The notes below the pieces were generated by a model. The model worked only from the letters and a program-made list of their open reading frames with translations. It searched no databases and was not told the DNA's origin. From contig JBBQLP010000017.1 of assembly GCA_038327995.1 (NCBI GenBank), positions 1 to 52,221 of the forward strand: a DNA stretch of 52,221 nt, in the 5' to 3' direction. A program made the translations under genes and the position numbers. Each line of letters starts with the position of its first letter. The stretch's first letter is position 1. Origin of the DNA: CAIOYC01 sp038327995 (GTDB taxonomy: Bacteria > Pseudomonadota > Alphaproteobacteria > Caulobacterales > Caulobacteraceae). Below are positions 23,778 through 33,093 of the stretch, piece by piece.

Positions 23778-24344
23778 TTAACCCAGATAGGCGAACCCGA
23801 GCAGGCCCAGCCCGCCTGCCGCCAGGATCAGGGAGCCGATCCAGAACAGGCGCTTTTTTGTGATGATGGCGACGGTGCAGATGGCGATGCCGACTTCCAG
23901 CAGGGTGGCGGCGGCGGTCAGCCAGTGGTGGCGATGTTCGTGCTTGCGGCTTTGCGCCAGCAGTGTGTCGCGTTCTTTCTCGAGCTTGGTCGCCTCTTCG
24001 CGGCTTCTGTCCTCGTCGGCGGCGTTTTTGGCCTGCGATTTCAGATAGTCCGCCGCCCTGGACGGGTTCAGGTCCTGAGCGATCAGATAGAGGTTCTTCC
24101 TGACGCTCTTGGAGTTGGAGAAGCCCCAACTGTCGGTGGCCTTGTCCTGCGCCAGCACCGCTTCGGAGGCGGAGGTGATCGCTCCGCCCGCCTCCACGGT
24201 CTCAAGGCTGCCCGCCGTGGCCGCCAGCACCGCAAGCACGGCGATGGTGAGTGTGACCATGGAGGTGAAGTTGTCGTGCTCGTGCTCCGCGTGCTCGGCG
24301 TGTTCCGCGTGCTCGTGCGCTTCCAGGGCGGGGTCGTGGGGCAT
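23778..24344 (-). CDS. DUF4337 family membrane protein
   Basis: A 188-residue protein. It has a His/Glu-rich N-terminal tail (HEHAEHAEHAEHEHD), one transmembrane helix (about 28-46), a long periplasmic or cytoplasmic coiled segment (about 75-135, KLEKERDTLLAQSRKHEHRHH), and two closely spaced C-terminal helices ending FWIGSLILAAGGLGLLGFAYL. This matches the DUF4337 layout; function is unknown. It starts three bases after the ppdK stop in the same direction, with AAGG eight bases before the ATG. Confidence 0.85.
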   Translation of the reverse strand: MPHDPALEAHEHAEHAEHAEHEHDNFTSMVTLTIAVLAVLAATAGSLETVEAGGAITSASEAVLAQDKATDSWGFSNSKSVRKNLYLIAQDLNPSRAADYLKSQAKNAADEDRSREEATKLEKERDTLLAQSRKHEHRHHWLTAAATLLEVGIAICTVAIITKKRLFWIGSLILAAGGLGLLGFAYLG

Positions 24345-24347
24345 GGA

Positions 24348-27047
24348 TCAGCCTTTCCGGCTATTCAGGGCCGCTTGCGCTGCGGCCAACCTTGCGATGG
24401 GGACGCGATACGGGCTGCAGCTCACATAATCCAGCCCTGCGCTTTCGAAGAACTGGATCGAAGCCGGATCGCCGCCGTGTTCGCCGCAGATGCCGAGCTT
24501 GATGGTGGGGCGGGTCCTGCGTCCGCGCTCGACGCCGAGTTTCACCAGATCGCCCACCCCCTCCTGATCCAGCGAGACGAACGGGTCCTTCTCGAAGATG
24601 CCCTTCTGGACATAGGCGTCGAGGAAGCGGCCGGAATCGTCGCGGCTGATGCCGAAGGTGGTCTGGGTGAGGTCGTTGGTGCCGAAGGAGAAGAACTCGG
24701 CGTATTCGGCGATCTCATCGGCGCGGAGCGCGGCGCGGGGCAGTTCGATCATCACTCCGACCTGATAGGCGATGGTGACGCCCGTCTTTTCCATCACCTC
24801 TTTGGCAACGCGATCCGTGAGTTCGCGCAAGAACTTCATCTCCTCGCGCTTGGCGACGAGGGGGTGCATGACCTCGACCAGCGGAGCGTCGGTCTTTTTG
24901 GCGATCTCGCAGGCGGCTTCGAAGATGGCCTGGACCTGCATCTCGTAGATTTCCGGGAAGGCCACGCCCAGCCGGCATCCGCGCCAGCCCAGCATGGGGT
25001 TGGTTTCCTGAAGCTCAGCGGTGCGGCGGGTGAGTTTGGCGAAGTCGAGCCCGGTGGAGGCGGCGAGCGCGCGAAGCTCATCCTCTCCGTGCGGGAGGAA
25101 CTCGTGCAGGGGCGGATCGAGCAGACGCACCGTCACCGGCAGCCCCGCCATGATCTCGAACAGTTCGGTGAAGTCCGACCGCTGGAACGGCAGGATTTTC
25201 GCCAGCGCCGTGCGCCGTCCCGCTTCGTTGTCGGCCAGGATCATTTCGCGGACGGCGGCGATGCGGGTCTCGTCGAAGAACATATGCTCGGTGCGGCAAA
25301 GCCCGATGCCCTCCGCGCCAAAGCCGCGCGCGGTGCGGGCGTCGAGCGGCGTTTCGGCGTTGGCGCGCACTTTCAGTCGCCGCGCCTTGTCAGCCCACGT
25401 CATCAGGGCGGCGAAATCGCCCGAAAGCTCCGGCTCGATCATCTTGACGGCGCCCGCCAGGATTTCGCCTTTCGAGCCGTCGATGGTGATGATCTCTCCG
25501 GCCTTGAAGGTGCGGCCCCGGGTGAGAAGGATGCCGCGCACCGCGTCGATCTGAAGCTCGCCCGCGCCGGAAACGCAGGGACGCCCCATGCCGCGCGCCA
25601 CCACCGCCGCGTGGCTGGTCATGCCGCCCCGTGCCGTCACCACGCCCCGCGCCGCGTGCATCCCGTGGATGTCTTCGGGCGAGGTCTCATCACGCACCAG
25701 AATGACGCTTTCACCCAGCGAGCCCAACCGCTCGGCCTCGTCGGCGTCGAACACGATCTTGCCGGTGGCGGCTCCGGGCGAGGCCGGTAGGCCCGCGCCG
25801 ATCACGTCCCGTTCCGCTGAAGGGTCGATGGTGGGGTGCAGAAGCTGGTCGAGCGCAGAGGGCTCGACGCGCATGATCGCCTCGTCTTCGGTAATCAGGC
25901 CCTCAGCCACCTGATCCACCGCCATCTTCAGCGCGGCCTTGGCGGTGCGTTTGCCATTGCGGGTCTGCAGCATGAACAGCTTGCCGCGTTCCACGGTGAA
26001 CTCGATGTCCTGCATATCGCGGTAGTGGCGTTCCAGGCGCTCCACCACCCCTTTGAACTCAGCGAAGACGGCGGGCATGGCCTCTTCCATCGAGGGATTG
26101 CGCTCGCCCATTTCCTCGCGCGCGGCCCTGGTCAGCGACTGCGGCGTGCGGATGCCAGCGACCACGTCTTCGCCCTGGGCGTTGATCAGGAACTCGCCGT
26201 AAAGCGCGGCCTCGCCGGTCGACGGGTTGCGGGTGAAGGCGACGCCGGTGGCCGAGGTCTCGCCCATATTGCCGAACACCATCGACTGGATGTTCACCGC
26301 CGTGCCCCAGCTTTCGGGGATGTCGTGCATCCGGCGATAGAACTTGGCGCGGTCGTTCATCCAGCTATCGAACACCGCCCCGACGGCGCCCCAGAGCTGG
26401 GCGTGCGGGTCTTGCGGGAAGTCCTTTCCAAGCTCGGTGCGGACCAGCGCCTTGTAACCTGCCACGACCTTCTCCCAGTCCTCGGCGGTCAGGGCGGTGT
26501 CGACGGTGACGTCTAGCCGGTCCTTGGTCTCGTCCAGCACCTCTTCGAACAGGTTATGCTCGAGGTTCAGCACCACGTTGGAATACATCTGGATGAAGCG
26601 GCGATAGCTGTCGAAGGCGAAGCGGCGGTCGCCGGAGAGCTTGGCGAGGCCCTCCACCGTGGCGTCGTTCAGGCCAAGGTTCAGCACCGTGTCCATCATG
26701 CCGGGCATGGAGGCGCGCGCGCCCGAACGCACCGACACCAGCAGCGGATTGGCCGGATCGCCGAACGCCTTGCCGGTCTGGGTCTCGATGGCTTTTAGGC
26801 CCGCCTCGACCTGGGCTTTCAACTCGGCTGGATACTGCTTGCCGTTGGCGTAGAAGTGCACGCAGGCCTCGGTGGTGATGGTGAAGCCGGGGGGCACAGG
26901 CAGGCCGAGCGAAGACATTTCGGCGAGGTTTGCGCCCTTGCCGCCCAGGAGGTTCTTCATCGAGGCGTCGCCATCGGCCACACCCCCACCGAAGCCATAG
27001 ACCCAGCGCCCCGTTTCCGATTTCGCGTCCACCGATCCGTCCGCCAT
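24348..27047 (-). CDS. ppdK: pyruvate, phosphate dikinase
   Basis: An 899-residue enzyme converting pyruvate, ATP and phosphate to phosphoenolpyruvate, AMP and pyrophosphate. The nucleotide-binding domain is at the N-terminus (GGKGANLAEMSSLGLPVPPGF). The swivelling phospho-histidine domain has GGMTSHAAVVARGMGRPCVSG near residue 475. The PEP/pyruvate barrel ends with FGTNDLTQTTFGISRDD and the catalytic cysteine in ICGEHGGDP. Length matches bacterial PPDK. GGAG lies nine bases before the ATG. A DUF4337 gene follows almost directly, and a palindromic repeat separates it from glyS. Confidence 0.97.
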   Translation of the reverse strand: MADGSVDAKSETGRWVYGFGGGVADGDASMKNLLGGKGANLAEMSSLGLPVPPGFTITTEACVHFYANGKQYPAELKAQVEAGLKAIETQTGKAFGDPANPLLVSVRSGARASMPGMMDTVLNLGLNDATVEGLAKLSGDRRFAFDSYRRFIQMYSNVVLNLEHNLFEEVLDETKDRLDVTVDTALTAEDWEKVVAGYKALVRTELGKDFPQDPHAQLWGAVGAVFDSWMNDRAKFYRRMHDIPESWGTAVNIQSMVFGNMGETSATGVAFTRNPSTGEAALYGEFLINAQGEDVVAGIRTPQSLTRAAREEMGERNPSMEEAMPAVFAEFKGVVERLERHYRDMQDIEFTVERGKLFMLQTRNGKRTAKAALKMAVDQVAEGLITEDEAIMRVEPSALDQLLHPTIDPSAERDVIGAGLPASPGAATGKIVFDADEAERLGSLGESVILVRDETSPEDIHGMHAARGVVTARGGMTSHAAVVARGMGRPCVSGAGELQIDAVRGILLTRGRTFKAGEIITIDGSKGEILAGAVKMIEPELSGDFAALMTWADKARRLKVRANAETPLDARTARGFGAEGIGLCRTEHMFFDETRIAAVREMILADNEAGRRTALAKILPFQRSDFTELFEIMAGLPVTVRLLDPPLHEFLPHGEDELRALAASTGLDFAKLTRRTAELQETNPMLGWRGCRLGVAFPEIYEMQVQAIFEAACEIAKKTDAPLVEVMHPLVAKREEMKFLRELTDRVAKEVMEKTGVTIAYQVGVMIELPRAALRADEIAEYAEFFSFGTNDLTQTTFGISRDDSGRFLDAYVQKGIFEKDPFVSLDQEGVGDLVKLGVERGRRTRPTIKLGICGEHGGDPASIQFFESAGLDYVSCSPYRVPIARLAAAQAALNSRKG

Positions 27048-27069
27048 TCACTCGCTCCGAATTCAATAT

Positions 27070-27160
27070 CCGCTCATCCCCGCGAAGGCGGGGACCCAGC
27101 CGGATCATTCGCCGCCGTAGAGGGTCTCGTCTGGTTTCCCGCCTGCGCGGGAATGAGCGG
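27070..27160. repeat. long imperfect inverted repeat between glyS and ppdK
   Basis: The left arm CCGCTCATCCCCGCGAAGGC and the right arm, which on the other strand reads CCGCTCATTCCCGCGCAGGC, are near-identical. Each arm also contains its own short palindrome (CCCCGC-GAAG-GCGGGG; CCCGC-CTGC-GCGGG). This is a recognisable form of the TCATYCCCGCGAAxGCGGG repeat common in proteobacterial intergenic DNA. The whole could fold into a large cruciform or stem. Confidence 0.75.
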
Positions 27161-27196
27161 TGAAAAAAGGAGACCGCTCAGACTCACGGGGCCTGC

Positions 27197-29386
27197 CTAC
27201 CCCGAAATCAGCGAAAAGTCCGCCACCCGGTTGGCGGTATCTCGCACCTGCGTCAACAGCCGAAGCCGGTTCAGCCGGATCGCGGGGTCGGGATCGTTGA
27301 CCAGCACCTTGTCGAAGAAGGCATCTACGGGCGCGCGCAGATGCGCCAGATGCTGCATGGCGGTGGTGAAGTCCTCCGCCGCCAGCGCCCGATCCACCCG
27401 CCCGGTCTCGGCGCGAAGGGCGGCCACCAGCGCGGCCTCCTCCGGCGCCGCGGCGGACGATAGCTCCGGGTTCGCCCGGTAAAGCTGCGCCTCCGCAGGG
27501 TTCTTCTTCTCTTCGGCCTTCAGGATGTTGGTGGCGCGCTTGTAACCCGCCAGCAGGCTCGCCCCGTCCTCGGTGGCGAGGAAGCTCGACAGCGCCTCCA
27601 CCCGGCGAGTAATGCGGACGAGGTCGTCGTCAGCCTGTCCATTTATGGGTGCGAACACCGCATCCACGAGATCGTGGCGTTTGCCTTCGTCGCGGAGAAG
27701 GACTTTCAGGCGGTCGGCGAAGAACAGTAAAACGTCGGCCTCGATTTCACTTGAATCGGTTGGCGTCCTCTGAAGAGAAGAAACCATAGCTCTTCCGCGA
27801 ATTTCAGGACTAACTTTGCCCCGAAGCGCGTCACTCACACTTGAGAAGTTCTCAATCAGCCGTCGGTCATTTCGCCGCTTGTCATGCAGTTTTTGAGATG
27901 TCTTTAGTAGGGTCCTTATGGAGATACGACACGCCGACTCCATCAAAATCCTAATCACCCCCAACGCCGCCCGCCGGAGCGCGAACGGATCGCGCGAGCC
28001 GGTGGGCTTTTCGTCGATGGCGAAGAAGCCCACCAGGGTGTCGAGCTTGTCGGCCAGAGCCACGGCCACCGTCACCGGCGCGGTGGGCACGCTGTCGGAG
28101 GGGCCGATGGGCTTGTAGTGATCGCGGATGGCGTCAGCGACCTCGGGCTCCAGCCCTTCGGCGCGCGCGTAATACCCGCCCATGATCCCCTGAAGCTCGG
28201 GGAATTCGCCCACCATGCCGGTGGCGAGGTCCGCTTTGCAGAGGCGCGCGGCCTTTGCGGAGAGGTCGGGGTCGGCGCCTACCAGCGGTGCGATCTCCCG
28301 CGCCAGAGCCTCGATCCGCTCCACCCGCTCATACATGGTCCCGAGCTTGGCGTGGAAGGTGACGCCCTTCAGCTTGTCGAGGCGGGCGTCGAGCGGGGTC
28401 TTGCGATCCTCGTCCCAGAAGAAGCGCGCATCCGCGAGCCGCGCCGACAGCACCTTGGCGTTGCCAGCCGCAATTACCGCTCCGCCATCCGACGGCTCTA
28501 TATTGGCGACGACAACGAAGTTGGGGGCCAGCCCCTCGCCGGATTTGGCGCGCACCGCGAAATACTTCTGATGGGTGCGCATGGAGGTGCGGATCACCTC
28601 GGGCGGCAGGTCGAGGAAGGCGGGGTCCATCCGACCAAGGATCGGCGTCGGCCATTCCGAAAGGCCGGAGACCTCTCCCAGGAGGCCCTCGTCTTCGACC
28701 AGCTCAAGATTTTCCGCCGCACACACGGCGCGCGCGCCATCGAGGATGCGCTGCTTGCGGACGGTCTGGTCGAGTTCGACGTAATGGGCGTGAAGCTGCC
28801 CAGCGTAGTCGGCGAAGTTCTTCACCGCGAACGGCGCGCGGTGGGCGCCCATGAAGCGGTGGCCTTCGGTAATATCGCCGCTCGCCACACCGCCCGCCTC
28901 GAACGGAACCACCGCCCCGTCGAACAGGCAAAGGATGCGCTTGAGCGGACGCACCCAGCGGAAGCTTGACGTTCCCGAACGCATGGACTTCGGCCAGGGG
29001 AAGGCGGCCATGAGGTTGGGCACGGCCTCGGCGATGATCTCCGCCGTCTTGCGCCCCGCCGTCGCCTGCACCGCAAAGAAAGTCCCGTCGCGTTCCGTCA
29101 GATCGGCGCGGGTGAGGCCGGTCTTGCGAAGGAAGCCCTCGATGGCCTGATCCGGCGCATTGGCGCGCGGGCCTTTGACTTCCTCGCTGCGAGCGGGCAT
29201 TTCGGCGGGTAGCTCCTCCACCACCAGCGTAAGACGACGCGGCCCGGCGAAGGCGGTAAGGCTTTCGAACGTCAGCCCCGCCTTCTTCAGATGCTCCTCG
29301 GCCATGCGCGCCAGATCACGCCCCGCCTGCGCCTGCATCCGAGCGGGAATTTCCTCGGAAAAGAGTTCGAGAAGGAGTTGGGGCAT
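27197..29386 (-). CDS. glyS: glycyl-tRNA synthetase beta subunit
   Basis: A 729-residue subunit; the usual length is about 690. It starts with the typical MPQLLLELFSEEIPARMQ and includes KSMRWGTSSFRWVRPLK-like sequence and YYARAEGLEPEVADAIRDHYKP of the HD-like body. A C-terminal anticodon-binding part follows (LLFFADRLKVLLRDEGKRHDL to the end). With GlyQ it forms the tetrameric enzyme that charges tRNA-Gly. An oddity is a segment of about 60 residues just before LLFFADRLKV that is encoded by DNA of about 48 percent GC and looks poorly conserved. It lies downstream of glyQ, with two palindromic repeats in the gap. Confidence 0.97.
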   Translation of the reverse strand: MPQLLLELFSEEIPARMQAQAGRDLARMAEEHLKKAGLTFESLTAFAGPRRLTLVVEELPAEMPARSEEVKGPRANAPDQAIEGFLRKTGLTRADLTERDGTFFAVQATAGRKTAEIIAEAVPNLMAAFPWPKSMRSGTSSFRWVRPLKRILCLFDGAVVPFEAGGVASGDITEGHRFMGAHRAPFAVKNFADYAGQLHAHYVELDQTVRKQRILDGARAVCAAENLELVEDEGLLGEVSGLSEWPTPILGRMDPAFLDLPPEVIRTSMRTHQKYFAVRAKSGEGLAPNFVVVANIEPSDGGAVIAAGNAKVLSARLADARFFWDEDRKTPLDARLDKLKGVTFHAKLGTMYERVERIEALAREIAPLVGADPDLSAKAARLCKADLATGMVGEFPELQGIMGGYYARAEGLEPEVADAIRDHYKPIGPSDSVPTAPVTVAVALADKLDTLVGFFAIDEKPTGSRDPFALRRAALGVIRILMESACRISIRTLLKTSQKLHDKRRNDRRLIENFSSVSDALRGKVSPEIRGRAMVSSLQRTPTDSSEIEADVLLFFADRLKVLLRDEGKRHDLVDAVFAPINGQADDDLVRITRRVEALSSFLATEDGASLLAGYKRATNILKAEEKKNPAEAQLYRANPELSSAAAPEEAALVAALRAETGRVDRALAAEDFTTAMQHLAHLRAPVDAFFDKVLVNDPDPAIRLNRLRLLTQVRDTANRVADFSLISG

Positions 29387-29393
29387 GGTTACT

Positions 29394-29420
29394 CTCCCTC
29401 CCCCTCGACGGGGGAGGGAG
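29394..29420. repeat. palindromic repeat, perfect 11-bp stem
   Basis: CTCCCTCCCCC, loop TCGAC, GGGGGAGGGAG. It is located eight bases upstream of the glyS start, in the glyQ-glyS gap, so it could affect translation or transcript processing of glyS. Confidence 0.75.
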
Positions 29421-29490
29421 ATAGTGCTTCGTTTGGGGAGGTCAGCGAGGAAATTGATGGATCAGCATTCGCCGCATGGGCCGCCGCGCT

Positions 29491-29513
29491 CTCCCCCCCT
29501 TGACGGGGGAGGG
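29491..29513. repeat. second palindromic repeat in the glyQ-glyS gap
   Basis: CTCCCCCCCTTGACGGGGGAGGG, an imperfect copy of the 29394 element in the same orientation, 70 bases away. It lies 34 bases past the glyQ stop. Confidence 0.6.
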
Positions 29514-29546
29514 TTGGTGTAGGGGTGTTCTTGACGCTGCCACTCA

Positions 29547-30455
29547 TCATAACCCTGCCTCGACCCAGGCTTCCGCGCAGGCCTTGGTCAGGTCGCGGAT
29601 GCGGCCGATGTAGCTCTGGCGTTCGGCGACGGCGATGGCGCCCCGCGCATCCATCAGATTGAACAGGTGGCTGGCCTTCAGGACGTGATCGTAGGCGGGC
29701 AGGACCAGCGGCTGACCCTGCGGCCCCTTCATGGCGAGGAGGCGGGGCGCCTGGCGTTCCATGTCCTCGAACTGGCGCTTGAGCACTTCCACGTCATAGC
29801 CGTGGAAACCGGCCTGCGACTGCTGCCGCTCGGTCTCGAGGAACACGTCGCCATAGGTCTTGGGCGCGGAGCTATCCGGGTCGTTGAACGGCAGGTCGTA
29901 CACATTGTCGACCCCGAAGACGTACATGGCCAGCCGCTCGAGGCCATAGGTGAGCTCGCCCGCCACCACCTCGACCTCGATGCCGCCGACCTGCTGGAAA
30001 TAGGTGTATTGCGACACCTCCATCCCGTCGCACCACACTTCCCACCCCAGGCCCCAGGCGCCGACCGTAGGGTTTTCCCAGTCGTCCTCGACGAAGCGGA
30101 TGTCGTGGATGGTGGGATCAAGGCCGATGGCCTTCAGCGATCCGAGATAGAGGGCCTGCATATCGTCGGGGTTCGGCTTCAGGATCACCTGGAACTGATA
30201 GTAGGCGCCGAGCCGGTTGGGGTTCTCGCCATAGCGCCCGTCGGAGGGGCGGCGCGAAGGCTGCACATAGGCGGCGCGCCACGGGGTCTTGCCCAGCGCC
30301 CGCAGCACGGTCGCCGGATGCAGCGTGCCCGCGCCGACCTCGATGTCATAGGGCTGAAGGATCAGGCAACCCTGCGCGCTCCAGTAGCTCTGGAGCGTCA
30401 TGATGAAGTCCTGAAAGGACTTCGGTGGGGTGAGGTGCGGCGGTGGGACGGTCAT
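29547..30455 (-). CDS. glyQ: glycyl-tRNA synthetase alpha subunit
   Basis: A 302-residue catalytic subunit. Conserved blocks include SFQDFIMTLQSYWSAQGCLI, YDIEVGAGTLHPATVLRALG, AYVQPSRRPSDGRYGENPNR, and FVEDDWENPTVGAWGLGWEVW. A class II aminoacyl-tRNA synthetase core is complete. I used the ATG at 30455 (MTVPPPHLTPP), as it gives a length typical of the family, though no strong ribosome binding site precedes it. It forms an operon with glyS. Confidence 0.96.
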   Translation of the reverse strand: MTVPPPHLTPPKSFQDFIMTLQSYWSAQGCLILQPYDIEVGAGTLHPATVLRALGKTPWRAAYVQPSRRPSDGRYGENPNRLGAYYQFQVILKPNPDDMQALYLGSLKAIGLDPTIHDIRFVEDDWENPTVGAWGLGWEVWCDGMEVSQYTYFQQVGGIEVEVVAGELTYGLERLAMYVFGVDNVYDLPFNDPDSSAPKTYGDVFLETERQQSQAGFHGYDVEVLKRQFEDMERQAPRLLAMKGPQGQPLVLPAYDHVLKASHLFNLMDARGAIAVAERQSYIGRIRDLTKACAEAWVEAGL

Positions 30456-30556
30456 GAATCGCTTGAGGTGCGGCGCAAAAAGAAGCGGCGGAGCTATAGG
30501 CCCCGCCGCCCTCTGTATCAACGCAAAGACTGGCGACGCAAAGAAGTCTGCGCTGC

Positions 30557-31195
30557 CTACATCGGCGGCGTCAGCACCTTGTCGATCACATGGATCTCGC
30601 CGTTCGAGGCGGCAACATCAGCCTGAATCACCACCGCATCGTTCACCTTCACCTGACCGTTCAAGCCATCGACGTGCAGCTTGGGGCCAGCCACCGAGGC
30701 TACGTCGCCCGCCGCGTGACCCTTGACCTGATCCGACGTCACCTTGGCGTTGATGAGGTGATAGGCCAGCGCCTTCTGCAGCTTGGCGGAGTTCTCGGGC
30801 TTCATCAGGTCAGCCAGGGCCGCAGCCGGAACCGCCGCAAAGGCCGCATCAGTGGGCGCAAACAGGGTCAGGGCGCCGGGCTTTTGCAGCACAGGCGTCA
30901 GGCCTGCTGCGTCGAGGCCCTTGAGGAGGGTCGTGAACTGGCCCGCGGCCTTGAGCGTGGCGACAATGTCCACCGCCGGGGTCGGCGCAACGAATAGCGT
31001 GTAGGCCGCAGCAACCGCCGAGGGCGGCAGGGGAGGCGCAGCCGGGGGCGCTTCGGGCTCGGGTGCAGCGGCTGGGGCGGCGGCCGCTGCGGGGGCAGGC
31101 GCCGCCTTCTTGCGAGGCGCAGCGTCCACGGACACAGCCAGCCCGCCAATCAGGGCGGTTGTAGCGAACAAGGCAAGGATACGGGGGGTCTTCAA
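30557..31195 (-). CDS. exported fasciclin (FAS1) domain protein
   Basis: A 212-residue protein. The best start is a TTG at 31195 with AAGGAGG six bases upstream; it opens a signal peptide (MKTPRILALFATTALIGGLA, cleaved near VDAA). A linker rich in Ala and Pro (about residues 27-62) leads to one FAS1 domain with the H1-like box TLFAPTDAAFAAVP, the YHLINAKV motif and the C-terminal IHVIDKVLTPPM. FAS1 domains mediate adhesion or matrix contact in many bacteria. It stands alone between glyQ and amtB. Confidence 0.88.
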   Translation of the reverse strand: MKTPRILALFATTALIGGLAVSVDAAPRKKAAPAPAAAAAPAAAPEPEAPPAAPPLPPSAVAAAYTLFVAPTPAVDIVATLKAAGQFTTLLKGLDAAGLTPVLQKPGALTLFAPTDAAFAAVPAAALADLMKPENSAKLQKALAYHLINAKVTSDQVKGHAAGDVASVAGPKLHVDGLNGQVKVNDAVVIQADVAASNGEIHVIDKVLTPPM

Positions 31196-31501
31196 GGGAG
31201 GCCTCCTTAAGGTCGTCTGTGGTTGGGGATCGGGATCAACTACGTGTTGCTTAGGGCAAGGTTGCGGCGGATCACGGCTTCGTGAGCCTACAGGCCCCAG
31301 CCACAGGGTCGAGAGGTACGGCGCCCGCTCACCGCCCAGCATCTCCCGCATCTGCCTACAAAACAGGCGCATGGCAGCGAAAGCTTGGCGGGGCGGGATC
31401 GCTGCGTCGCACAAACCGTCCGGACGGATAGCGTTCCGCTTCGTCGGCGGGCGCGGGCTCGCAACGACACCCTTCGTTCGGTCAGCGGAAAGAGAGACCC
31501 C
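31196..31501. other. divergent control region between the FAS1 gene and amtB
   Basis: 306 bases without a supported gene. It must hold both promoters. I looked for a sigma54 -24/-12 pair for amtB and found no GG-N10-GC element with good flanks. A GlnK gene, often placed before amtB, is absent here. Confidence 0.4.
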
Positions 31502-32977
31502 ATGTCGAAATCCAGGTGGGCAAGCAGGCTCGCCCGTCTCGCCCTCATTGCCGCCATGCTGGGCTTCCCGCTGGCCGGGGCCCATGCGCAGACCGCTCCC
31601 ACCGCCGCGCCCGAGGCGGCTGCAGCGGCGGCGGCGGCGCCATCCACCCCCGCAGCGGCCCCATCCTCCGGCCTGAGTGTCGACGACGCCAAGATCAAGG
31701 CGTCCATGGACCGGATCAAGAAGACGTCAGACTGGGCGCCCGACAGCGGCGACACGGCCTGGATGCTGACGTCCACGGCGCTCGTTTTGCTGATGACCAT
31801 CCCCGGCCTCGCCCTCTTCTACGGCGGCATGGTGCGGCGCAAGAACGTGATCGCCACGGTGGCGCAATCGTTCGCGATCACCGCTATCGTGACGGTGGTC
31901 TGGTATGTGCTGGAGTATTCCATCGCCTTCGGCACCAACCCCGACCCGAGCATGAACAAGTATTTCGGCGGGTTCGGTCAGGTGCTGCTGAAAGGCATCA
32001 GCCCGGTCATCACCAACAAGCCCTACACCATCGCCGGGGCGGCCAACACCATCCCGGAATACGTCTTCATGATGTTCCAGATGACGTTCGCCATCATCAC
32101 CCCGGCGCTGATCTGCGGCGCCTTCGCCGAGCGGTTCAAGTTCTCGGCCCTGGTGCTGTTCAACGTCCTCTGGTCGATCTTCGTCTATGGCCCGATCGCC
32201 CACTGGGTCTGGGGTGGCGGCTTCCTGGGCTCGCTCGGCGTGCTCGATTTCGCCGGCGGCACGGTTGTGCACATCAACGCTGGTGTGGCGGGTCTGGTCT
32301 GCGCCTTGGTGCTGGGCAAGCGCATCGGTTACGGCAAGGACAATATGGCGCCCAACAACCTCGTCTACACCATGTTCGGCGCCAGCCTTCTGTGGGTAGG
32401 CTGGTTCGGCTTCAACGCCGGTTCGGCGCTTACGTCGGGCGCGCAGGCGGGCGCAGCGATGGCGGCGACCCAGATCGCCACGGCGGCGGCGGCTCTGTCG
32501 TGGATGGCGATGGAGTGGGCGATTTCCAAAAAGCCCACCATGCTCGGCATGGCCTCTGGCGCGGTGGCGGGGCTGGTGGCGATTACTCCGGCCTCGGGTT
32601 TTGTGAACCCCACCGGCGGCCTCTGGATCGGGCTCATCGCCGGCGCTGGCTGCTATGGCTCGTCGGTCTGGCTGAAGCGGCTGTTCAAGTACGACGATAG
32701 CCTCGACGCCTTTGGCGTGCACGGGATCGGCGGTCTGATCGGCGCGCTTCTCACCGGCGTCTTCGCCGACGCCTCGATCAACACACTCTCGAAAGCGGGC
32801 ATCGGTCAGGTGATGATCCAGGCCGAAGGCTGCCTCGCCACCATTGCATGGTCGGGGGTGATGACCTTCCTAATCCTGATGGTCTGCAAGTTCACCACCG
32901 GCCTGCGGGTCTCTGAGGAATCCGAACTGGAGGGGCTGGACATGGCCCTTCACGGGGAGGCGCTACACGAGCACTAG
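31502..32977 (+). CDS. amtB: ammonium transporter
   Basis: A 491-residue inner-membrane channel. The signal peptide (MSKSRWASRLARLALIAAM, cut near AHAQ) is followed by an Ala/Pro-rich periplasmic stretch and about 11 transmembrane helices. Family features visible are DTAWMLTSTALVLLMTIPGLALFYGG, NVLWSIFVYGPIAHWVWGGG and GTVVHINAGVAGLV with the first pore histidine. DAFGVHGIGGLIGALLTGVF carries the second. It admits ammonia or ammonium and is normally gated by GlnK; no glnK is next to it. Start at the ATG at 31502 after a purine-rich stretch. Confidence 0.96.
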   Translation: MSKSRWASRLARLALIAAMLGFPLAGAHAQTAPTAAPEAAAAAAAAPSTPAAAPSSGLSVDDAKIKASMDRIKKTSDWAPDSGDTAWMLTSTALVLLMTIPGLALFYGGMVRRKNVIATVAQSFAITAIVTVVWYVLEYSIAFGTNPDPSMNKYFGGFGQVLLKGISPVITNKPYTIAGAANTIPEYVFMMFQMTFAIITPALICGAFAERFKFSALVLFNVLWSIFVYGPIAHWVWGGGFLGSLGVLDFAGGTVVHINAGVAGLVCALVLGKRIGYGKDNMAPNNLVYTMFGASLLWVGWFGFNAGSALTSGAQAGAAMAATQIATAAAALSWMAMEWAISKKPTMLGMASGAVAGLVAITPASGFVNPTGGLWIGLIAGAGCYGSSVWLKRLFKYDDSLDAFGVHGIGGLIGALLTGVFADASINTLSKAGIGQVMIQAEGCLATIAWSGVMTFLILMVCKFTTGLRVSEESELEGLDMALHGEALHEH

Positions 32978-33093
32978 CGGCGTGCCAGGCGGAGGCGGCG
33001 ATGCCATTTAGAAGCTGCGGCATGGTCGGCCTTGCGCCGGGCGCGGACGGCTCTAGTTTACGCTGATAATCTAGCGCCCTGGAGCCGAACCGC

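Noticed and set aside
23688..25790. Open frame of about 700 codons on the plus strand opposite ppdK and neighbours
   Set aside because: High-GC shadow of the real minus-strand genes; it crosses several gene borders, has low-complexity composition and no ribosome binding site.
31196..31501. sigma54 promoter for amtB
   Set aside because: No GG-N10-GC element with acceptable flanks was found.
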